A stretch of DNA of 64,000 bases from Pelagihabitans sp963710535 (GTDB taxonomy: Bacteria; Bacteroidota; Bacteroidia; Flavobacteriales; Flavobacteriaceae): assembly GCA_963710535.1 (NCBI GenBank), contig CAVQAW010000008.1, forward strand, positions 186,001 to 250,000, in the 5' to 3' direction. How positions within the stretch are numbered: position 1 is the stretch's first letter; each line of letters begins with the position of its first letter. Positions 19,025 through 25,257 of this stretch are shown here, one piece after another. The notes beneath the pieces are model-generated. The model saw only the letters and a list, made by a program, of their open reading frames with translations. It did no database searches and had not been told where the DNA came from. The position numbers and the translations under genes were made by a program.

Positions 19025-19786
19025 CTAGGTATTCGCTTGTTTGAACTGCCTTTTCAGGTCATCCATCGATTCCTGTAATTGACGTAACAAACCCTTTTCG
19101 GTAGTGGCGTCCAGACCAAAGGTTATTTTGCTGTTGACTTCCCATAATTCCTGAATTTGAAAGGGTTTTATTTCGTAAGGGGGATAATTTTCGTTCAGGG
19201 AAACCAAGGTGATGTTGTTCGAATTGGGTTTTTTTTCGATTTTCTTCACCAATACCGCATCTTCCAGTACCACTACATACATCTTGTTGGCACTGACATC
19301 GTCTATGTGTTCCAATGCCTTGGCCAACACCCAATCTCCCGGTTTTAAATTGGGATGCATGCTATCGCCCTCTACCTGAAAACCCCTGTAAGTAGCGTTT
19401 CTGAACTCCGGGATGGGAAAGTCGAAGGCTGGGAGTTGTTGGTACCATGAGGTGTCTTGGATGTTTTGGGGGTAACCTGCAGCCGCCTTGGCATTCACCA
19501 GTACCATATTGTCCCTGTCCGATGAGTCAACGGTGACGACTTTAGGAATCACACTGGTCTTCGAGGTCTGCAAATACTTCTCTTCACTCTCCCCAAAAAG
19601 CCAAAGTGGATTGATCTTAAACTGCCTCAGCAATTCGGTCACTACTTTGCCCGAAAGCTTGGTTCGCCCACGCTCAATATCGGCCGTGGTATTGGAAATA
19701 CCCAAGAGGTTCGCGAACTCTGCCTGGGTATAGCCCAAGTCCCTCCTTATATCTATAAAGCGTTTCAGTGTGTTTTCATTTTCCAT
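19025..19786 (-). CDS. XRE/HTH transcriptional regulator with S24 (LexA-like) self-cleaving domain
   Basis: Residues about 6-65 form an XRE helix-turn-helix (LGYTQAEFANLLGISNTTAD, then IERGRTKLSG). Residues about 95-235 form an S24 peptidase with nucleophile Ser in VEGDSMHPNLKPGD and the general-base Lys in EDAVLVKKI. Between them is AKAAAGYPQ, where an A-G bond matches the LexA/CI cleavage site. This predicts a repressor that cleaves itself on a stress signal (RecA filament), as LexA and phage CI do. I prefer ATG 19786 (MENENTLKRF); ATG 19798 four codons upstream is possible. Its promoter region contains three operator-like repeats (19900-19964), so it probably represses itself and the divergent repair genes. 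Confidence 0.9.
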   Translation of the reverse strand: MENENTLKRFIDIRRDLGYTQAEFANLLGISNTTADIERGRTKLSGKVVTELLRQFKINPLWLFGESEEKYLQTSKTSVIPKVVTVDSSDRDNMVLVNAKAAAGYPQNIQDTSWYQQLPAFDFPIPEFRNATYRGFQVEGDSMHPNLKPGDWVLAKALEHIDDVSANKMYVVVLEDAVLVKKIEKKPNSNNITLVSLNENYPPYEIKPFQIQELWEVNSKITFGLDATTEKGLLRQLQESMDDLKRQFKQANT

Positions 19787-19885
19787 GGCATCTTGCACTT
19801 TAGTCTATTGACAAGTTAGTATTGAGGGGTTCAAAAGATTATTAGAAAAGGCTTTTCACCTAGTAATTCATCCACTTGCGCCCTT

Positions 19886-19893
19886 CAAATATA
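19886..19893 (-). promoter_or_regulatory. -7 element of the S24 regulator gene
   Basis: The minus strand reads TATATTTG, an exact TAnnTTTG match, about 100 bases before the start codon. Operator-like repeat 1 (19902-19912) lies just upstream of it, where a bound repressor would cover the -33 region. No good -33 TTTG is present at 19-21 bases. Confidence 0.5.
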
Positions 19894-19899
19894 CAAAAT

Positions 19900-19964
19900 A
19901 TGGAATATATCCAATAATATTTATGGAATATTTCCATAATTAGGAATTATTCCATATATTTGGA
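19900..19964. promoter_or_regulatory. Three operator-like inverted repeats in the divergent S24-regulator/repair promoter region
   Basis: Three sites share the core GGAA-N3-(T/A)TCC. Site 1 (19902-19912) is GGAATATATCC. Site 2 (19925-19935) is GGAATATTTCC, inside a longer perfect repeat TTATGGAA-TAT-TTCCATAA (19921-19939). Site 3 (19943-19953) is GGAATTATTCC. Centres are spaced 23 and 18 bases. Site 1 abuts the regulator's own promoter; sites 2 and 3 overlap the -33 and flank the -7 of the rightward promoter. The arrangement is like that of a self-regulating LexA/CI-type repressor. Confidence 0.75.
19931..19962 (+). promoter_or_regulatory. Rightward promoter for the small ORF and TIGR03915-type gene
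   Basis: TTTC (19931-19934), 20 bases, then TATATTTG (19955-19962) match the Bacteroidota pattern. The -33 lies inside the long inverted repeat 19921-19939, so a repressor there would block it. The first start codon is at 19985. Confidence 0.6.
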
Positions 19965-19984
19965 TATATTACAAATACGATGTT

Positions 19985-20164
19985 ATGACCTACGAAAAAA
20001 TCAATGCCAAATTGAACCTGATGGCCAAAGCGGGAATCGAGGATCATTTTTTTATGGTGTCCAGAAAACGGAAAAACCCAAAATCAAAACCGGTACCCAG
20101 TTCTGCAAGAACAATAGGTTCAATAGTACGCGAAACAAATGCGATTCAATTAAGCTTATTTTAA
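19985..20164 (+). pseudogene. 59-residue ORF, probable in-frame deletion remnant of a TIGR03916 radical-SAM DNA-repair protein
   Basis: The short reading frame starts at ATG 19985, directly after the repressible promoter, and ends 6 bases before the next gene. Its first 17 residues (MTYEKINAKLNLMAKAG) resemble, from memory, the N-terminus of putative DNA modification/repair radical-SAM proteins (TIGR03916), which are normally encoded next to TIGR03915 proteins. Its second half (HFFMVSRKRKNPK ... QLSLF) resembles the far C-terminal end of the same family. The radical-SAM core with its CxxxCxxC motif is absent. I infer an internal deletion of several hundred codons that kept frame. Whether the peptide is made is unknown; it may be an independent small protein. 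Confidence 0.45.
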
Positions 20165-20170
20165 TGTCCT

Positions 20171-20944
20171 ATGGAAAATGCAAAAATTTATGTTTACGAT
20201 GGCAGTTTCAATGGTTTCTTAACCGCAATTTTTATCGCCTTTGAGCGCAATGAAGCCGTGGCGGACTTTCGACCAGACAATGGATGCCAGAGTACCCTTT
20301 TTCTTGAAACCGAAACGATCACAACCCATTTGGAATATGCAAAAAGGGTATGGAACGGAATTCAAGCCAAGAGTTCGGTCGCTGTAAAACAGGTATATTT
20401 CTCCTTCTTGAGCGAACATTCGGGGATTGAGCTATTGCTCTATGGTTATATCCAAAATCTGTTCAATGCCCGTTCAGGGGAAAATACAATGTCGTTCGAT
20501 CATATCGATTTAAAGATTGGCCAATTGGCCAATCAGGTGGCCAAGGAAAAAGGCAAGCTGGAGGCCTTTCTTACATTCGAACCTTCCATCGATAATATCC
20601 AATTTACCATGATTGCCCCACACTATAATGTGCTGCCCTTGTTGTCAAAACATTTTCGTCTGAAACTAACTGGGCAGGAATGGCTCATCTTTGATTGTAA
20701 AAGAAAATATGGGTTGCATTCGAACGGAAAATCTGCCGAATTCATCAATCTTGAATTGGGAAGGATGCAGGGCCCCCATGATTTTATGGAAGACTTTGTC
20801 GCACGCACATCACTTTACCATGTACAGGATTGGAAAATGGCATTGAGAAGTTGGCCTTTAAAAGATGGAATCGTTCCTCAAACCCAGCCCTATCCAGAGA
20901 ACACGACCAAAAGTGATTTTTATGGTGTTCGAAAGGCTATTTAA
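20171..20944 (+). CDS. TIGR03915-type putative DNA repair/metabolism protein (DUF4130-like), divergent C-terminus
   Basis: The 257-residue protein has the typical opening IYVYDGSFNGFLTAIFIAF, the AKRVWNGIQ segment, FSFLSEHSG, EAFLTFEP, HYNVLPLLSKHF and EWLIFDCKRKYGLHS. These are all expected for the family that pairs with a radical-SAM partner in DNA base repair or modification. After about residue 185 the sequence no longer resembles the usual tail: the RKN...H.PKRYWKYL motif, as I remember it, is missing, replaced by unrelated sequence to the stop. I saw no frameshift that restores it. Given the missing partner upstream, the gene may be decaying or retuned. It sits behind the S24-controlled promoter, consistent with a damage-inducible role. 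Confidence 0.75.
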   Translation: MENAKIYVYDGSFNGFLTAIFIAFERNEAVADFRPDNGCQSTLFLETETITTHLEYAKRVWNGIQAKSSVAVKQVYFSFLSEHSGIELLLYGYIQNLFNARSGENTMSFDHIDLKIGQLANQVAKEKGKLEAFLTFEPSIDNIQFTMIAPHYNVLPLLSKHFRLKLTGQEWLIFDCKRKYGLHSNGKSAEFINLELGRMQGPHDFMEDFVARTSLYHVQDWKMALRSWPLKDGIVPQTQPYPENTTKSDFYGVRKAI

Positions 20945-21028
20945 AAGATTGCAGGCTATCGAAATCGACTTTACCTATCCCAATCGTGACGTTTTTATAG
21001 CTGTTTTACTTTTTGCCGAACCCATCAT

Positions 21029-21556
21029 TTATTTGGTCTTTTCACCCACAAATTGATCGCTCTGGTTTTTGAACAAGATGTTGAAGGTGGTTAGACTGCC
21101 ATAAATTCTGGTGATATATTGTTGTAAATCTACCTTTTCTTGGTCATCCAGGTTTACACTGGCATTGATCTTTTGTTCCATAACCCGCACCCGGTCACGA
21201 ACCATAACGATTTTATGGAAAAAGGTGTCGATGGGAACTTCTTTTTCGGAAAGGCCCACATCACCAGGTTTTAAAACTAGGACCCCCCCTTTCCATTTAT
21301 CGGCAATCGGTGAGATTGAACTCGCATCGCTCCATCGCCTGAGAATGGATATCAGTGATTGTTCCACCTCAGAAAAACTGATCGTATCCACCTCGTCTTC
21401 CACCCTTTCGATCAACTCATAGTCCGAATCGAGTTCAATGGTCTCCAACCCACTTTCCATAAAAGTGACCCAATAATGCTTGGAGGTGACATTGGTAACC
21501 ACACCCTTTCCAAACTTTGAATGATCTATTCTTGATCCAATACCCAACAGTTGCAT
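21029..21556 (-). CDS. Conserved hypothetical protein with UvrD/PcrA C-terminal (Tudor-like) domain
   Basis: From ATG 21556 (MQLLGIGSRIDHSKFGKGVV) the product is 175 residues. The frame is open upstream to 21607, but the extra residues look like spurious translation. Residues about 5-45 match the Tudor-like fold found at the tail of UvrD/PcrA helicases (GSRIDHSKFGKGVVTNVTS, then a strand ending ETIEL), which contacts RNA polymerase in those helicases. The remaining residues are helical and charged (DDQEKVDLQQYITRIYGSL). No enzymatic motif is seen. It is divergent from uvrA with about 120 bases between start codons. A role linking transcription and repair is an inference from domain and neighbour. 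Confidence 0.78.
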   Translation of the reverse strand: MQLLGIGSRIDHSKFGKGVVTNVTSKHYWVTFMESGLETIELDSDYELIERVEDEVDTISFSEVEQSLISILRRWSDASSISPIADKWKGGVLVLKPGDVGLSEKEVPIDTFFHKIVMVRDRVRVMEQKINASVNLDDQEKVDLQQYITRIYGSLTTFNILFKNQSDQFVGEKTK

Positions 21557-21625
21557 AAATTCATTTTTTTTTCTTTGTAAATGTAAAGCGTACCGCGCAA
21601 TTAACAAAGATAATAGTCTGTGCCA

Positions 21626-21657
21626 TTTACTTTTTACTCACCAAAATCGTACCTTCG
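21626..21657 (+). promoter_or_regulatory. Promoter of uvrA
   Basis: TTTA (21626-21629), 20 bases, TACCTTCG (21650-21657): a good match to the Bacteroidota promoter with one mismatch in each element. The uvrA start codon is at 21675, leaving a leader of about 10-12 bases. Confidence 0.55.
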
Positions 21658-21674
21658 CAACTTTGCTATGGAAA

Positions 21675-24524
21675 ATGATAAATTACGAGGAAAACATAGA
21701 GGTTAAGGGTGCTAGGGTACATAACCTAAAGAACATCGATGTTTCGATTCCCAGGGAAAAATTGGTGGTCATCACCGGTCTTTCCGGTAGCGGAAAATCC
21801 TCTTTGGCTTTCGATACCATATATGCCGAAGGCCAGCGAAGGTACATCGAAACCTTTTCTGCCTATGCGCGGCAGTTTTTGGGCGGCCTTGAACGTCCTG
21901 ATGTAGATAAAATAGACGGCCTTTCCCCCGTCATCGCCATAGAACAGAAGACCACTTCAAAATCACCCCGCTCAACCGTTGGCACCATTACCGAAATATA
22001 TGATTTTTTACGTTTGCTCTATGCGCGTGCAGGAGATGCCCACAGCTATAACACCGGAGAAAAAATGGTCAGTTATAGCGATGCACAGATCAAGGAATTG
22101 ATCCTTACGGCGTACAGGGACAAAAAAATAAACATCCTCGCCCCCATCGTGAAATCACGGAAAGGGCATTATCGTGAACTGTTCGAACAGATTGCCAAAC
22201 AGGGATTCGTAAAAGTTCGCGTCGACGGGGAAGTGGTCGACATCGTTAAGGGCATGAAGGTAGATCGCTACAAGACCCATGATATTGAAATCGTCATCGA
22301 CCGGCTAAAAATTTCCATGCAGGATGATATGGACAAGCGATTGACGGAAACCATCAATACCGCAATGTATAGTGGCGATAATGTAATGATGGTGTTGGAA
22401 GAAGGCCAGAAAGTGCCCAGGTATTTTAGTCGAGACCTGATGTGCCCAACAACAGGTATCTCCTACCCGACCCCCGAGCCCAATACCTTTTCCTTCAATT
22501 CACCCAAAGGCATGTGTTCACAATGCAACGGACTGGGCCATGTACACGAGGTGAACCCGAACAAGATCTTCCCCAACAAAAAGCTCTCCATCACCGGAGG
22601 CGGCATCGCGCCCTTGGGCGAATACAAAAAGTCGTGGGCCTTCAAACAGATAGAGACCATAGCCCAAAGATATCATTTTGAACTCACCGATGCCATTGAA
22701 AAAATTCCGGCCGAGGCCATGGAAGTGTTGCTCAACGGGGGACAGGAAAGTTTCGAGATTGATTCGAAAACACTTGGGGTGAAGCGCACCTATAAAATTG
22801 ATTATGAGGGAATCTCGAATTTTATCAAAAACCAGTTCGAGGAAACCGATTCCACTTCCATCAAACGCTGGGCCAAGGAATATATGGATAAGATCAAGTG
22901 TCCCTTATGTGGAGGCACCAGGCTCAGGAAGGAATCGCTTAATTTTAGGGTTGATGAGAAAAATATTGCCGAGCTCGCCCATATGGACATCTCCGAATTG
23001 GCTTTATTCTTTGCTGGTTTGGAGACTAGGTTGGAAGGGAACCAATTAAAGATTGCGGAAGAAATCATCAAAGAAATAAGAACCAGAATACAGTTTTTGT
23101 TGGATGTCGGTTTGGACTATTTATCCCTTGACCGCGGTTCGAAGACGCTTTCTGGCGGGGAGGCACAGCGCATCCGTTTGGCGACCCAAATCGGTTCCCA
23201 ACTCGTGGGGGTGCTCTATATTTTGGATGAGCCCAGTATAGGACTCCATCAAAGGGATAATGACCGCTTGATCCGCTCGCTTGAATCTTTGCGCGATATA
23301 GGCAATTCGGTAATCGTGGTGGAACACGACAGGGAGATGATCGAAAGGGCCGACCATGTGATCGACATCGGACCCAAAGCGGGTCGGCATGGAGGAGAAA
23401 TCATTTCGGAAGGCAAACCCGCCGACCTAAAGTTTCAGCACACCTTGACCGCCCAATATATCAACGGGGAACGACAGATCAGTGTGCCGAAAAAGCGCAG
23501 AAAGGGCAATGGGAAAAAAATTACACTCACCGATTGCACGGGGAACAACCTCAAAAACGTGTCAGTTGATTTCCCTTTGGGACAGATGATCGGGGTAACG
23601 GGCGTATCAGGGAGCGGCAAATCGACTCTGGTCAACGAAACATTGTACCCCATCATGAACGCCCATTATTTCAATGGGGTCAAAAAGCCCATGCCCTATG
23701 GCAAAATCACCGGTTTGGAACATGTAGACAAGGTCATCGACATCAATCAATCCCCAATCGGTCGAACACCGCGTTCAAACCCTGCGACCTATACAGGTGT
23801 TTTCAGCGAAATCAGGACCCTGTTCACCAAGACGCCGGAAGCGGCGATCAGGGGATACAAACCGGGCAGGTTCAGTTTCAATGTAAAGGGCGGACGCTGT
23901 GAGACCTGCCAAGGCGGGGGCCTCAGGGTGATAGAAATGAATTTTTTGCCCGATGTCTATGTCGAATGTGAAACCTGCTATGGCAAACGGTTCAATAGGG
24001 AAACCCTGGAAATCAGGTATAAGGGAAAATCGATTTCCGATGTCCTGGATATGACCATCAACGAAGCGGTTGCATTTTTCGAAATGATTCCAAAAATCCA
24101 TAGAAAGCTGAAAACGATCCAAGACGTTGGGTTGGGCTACATTTCCTTGGGGCAACAATCGACCACCCTATCCGGGGGCGAAGCGCAGCGCATTAAATTG
24201 GCCACGGAACTTTCAAAACGCGATACCGGCAATACCTTTTATATCCTGGACGAACCGACAACCGGACTGCATTTCGAGGATATCAGGGTATTGATGGAGG
24301 TGCTCAACAAGCTTGTGGACAAAGGAAACACTATCTTGGTGATCGAGCACAACATGGACGTGATAAAAATGTGCGACCATCTCATCGACATAGGCTACGA
24401 AGGTGGGCGTGGCGGTGGCATGGTAGTAGCCAAAGGGACCCCGGAAGCGGTGGCCCGGGATGAAAACAGCTATACGGCAAAGTTTTTGAAAAAAGAATTG
24501 CAGGAAAAAGTGTTGAGCAGCTAA
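21675..24524 (+). CDS. uvrA: UvrABC excinuclease subunit A
   Basis: The 949-residue protein (start ATG 21675; the upstream TTG at 21663 is less likely) has two ABC ATPase modules. Module 1 has Walker A GLSGSGKSS near residue 36 and the signature LSGGEAQRIRLA. Module 2 has Walker A GVSGSGKST and its own LSGGEAQRIKLA. Zinc motifs are present: CPLCGGTRLRKES within the insertion of module 1, and CETCQGGGLRVIEMNF...CETCYGKRF in module 2. It scans DNA for bulky damage with UvrB. Length and all zinc ligands are normal. It is followed at 38 bases by the LOG-family gene on the same strand. Nucleotide excision repair function is certain for the family. Confidence 0.97.
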   Translation: MINYEENIEVKGARVHNLKNIDVSIPREKLVVITGLSGSGKSSLAFDTIYAEGQRRYIETFSAYARQFLGGLERPDVDKIDGLSPVIAIEQKTTSKSPRSTVGTITEIYDFLRLLYARAGDAHSYNTGEKMVSYSDAQIKELILTAYRDKKINILAPIVKSRKGHYRELFEQIAKQGFVKVRVDGEVVDIVKGMKVDRYKTHDIEIVIDRLKISMQDDMDKRLTETINTAMYSGDNVMMVLEEGQKVPRYFSRDLMCPTTGISYPTPEPNTFSFNSPKGMCSQCNGLGHVHEVNPNKIFPNKKLSITGGGIAPLGEYKKSWAFKQIETIAQRYHFELTDAIEKIPAEAMEVLLNGGQESFEIDSKTLGVKRTYKIDYEGISNFIKNQFEETDSTSIKRWAKEYMDKIKCPLCGGTRLRKESLNFRVDEKNIAELAHMDISELALFFAGLETRLEGNQLKIAEEIIKEIRTRIQFLLDVGLDYLSLDRGSKTLSGGEAQRIRLATQIGSQLVGVLYILDEPSIGLHQRDNDRLIRSLESLRDIGNSVIVVEHDREMIERADHVIDIGPKAGRHGGEIISEGKPADLKFQHTLTAQYINGERQISVPKKRRKGNGKKITLTDCTGNNLKNVSVDFPLGQMIGVTGVSGSGKSTLVNETLYPIMNAHYFNGVKKPMPYGKITGLEHVDKVIDINQSPIGRTPRSNPATYTGVFSEIRTLFTKTPEAAIRGYKPGRFSFNVKGGRCETCQGGGLRVIEMNFLPDVYVECETCYGKRFNRETLEIRYKGKSISDVLDMTINEAVAFFEMIPKIHRKLKTIQDVGLGYISLGQQSTTLSGGEAQRIKLATELSKRDTGNTFYILDEPTTGLHFEDIRVLMEVLNKLVDKGNTILVIEHNMDVIKMCDHLIDIGYEGGRGGGMVVAKGTPEAVARDENSYTAKFLKKELQEKVLSS

Positions 24525-24562
24525 CGAATCGAAATCGGCCACAGCTTTGAAACCTAATTAAT

Positions 24563-25249
24563 ATGAGAAAAGAACAGCACCATAAGGGATGGAATGAGAT
24601 GAAGACCAATGATTCCTGGGCCATTTTTAAGATTATGGGGGAATTTGTCAACGGTTTTGAAAGGATGAGTTCCATTGGCCCTTGCGTTTCAATTTTTGGA
24701 TCGGCAAGGACCAAAGATGACAATCCCTACTATGAGTTGGCGGTTGAAATATCAAAAAGCATCGCCGAGGCAGGTTACGGAATCATCACCGGAGGTGGTC
24801 CCGGTATCATGGAGGCAGGCAACCGTGGAGCACATTTGGCAGGGGGCACCTCAGTGGGACTGAACATCGACCTGCCTTTTGAGCAACACGACAACCCATA
24901 TATCGACAATGACAAGAGCTTGGACTTCGATTACTTCTTTGTGCGAAAAGTGATGTTCGTAAAGTATTCCCAAGGATTTGTGGTGATGCCGGGCGGTTTT
25001 GGCACTTTGGATGAACTCTTTGAGGCGATTACCTTGATTCAGACCCATAAAATCGAAAAATTTCCCATTATTCTGGTCGGCAGCACCTTTTGGAGCGGAT
25101 TGTTCGACTGGATCAAGTCTACCATGTTACAATTTGGCAATATCAGTCCGGAAGATTTAGACCTGATCCATATTGTGGACACCAAGGAAGAGGTTGTCGA
25201 AATCATCGATGCTTTCTATAAAGGACACATCCTGAGTCCAAACTTTTAA
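24563..25249 (+). CDS. LOG family protein (TIGR00730, Rossmann fold; lysine-decarboxylase-like)
   Basis: The 228-residue cytoplasmic protein has the family signature PGGFGTLDELFE near residues 142-153 and the nucleotide loop GGGPGIMEAGNRGA near 77-90. Related enzymes (LOG, PpnN) hydrolyse the N-glycosidic bond of nucleoside 5'-monophosphates, releasing a free base or cytokinin; the older label lysine decarboxylase is not supported. It lies between uvrA and the M1-like/barrel gene in a tight same-strand run (38 and 8 base gaps), so it is probably co-transcribed with uvrA. A role in nucleotide salvage fits but is an inference. Confidence 0.9.
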   Translation: MRKEQHHKGWNEMKTNDSWAIFKIMGEFVNGFERMSSIGPCVSIFGSARTKDDNPYYELAVEISKSIAEAGYGIITGGGPGIMEAGNRGAHLAGGTSVGLNIDLPFEQHDNPYIDNDKSLDFDYFFVRKVMFVKYSQGFVVMPGGFGTLDELFEAITLIQTHKIEKFPIILVGSTFWSGLFDWIKSTMLQFGNISPEDLDLIHIVDTKEEVVEIIDAFYKGHILSPNF

Positions 25250-25257
25250 TTCGACCC

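Noticed and set aside
19960..20244. 94-codon frame overlapping the operator and the small ORF in another frame
   Set aside because: Its sequence is a shifted reading of the 59-residue ORF and the TIGR03915 start; it overlaps the promoter -7 element.
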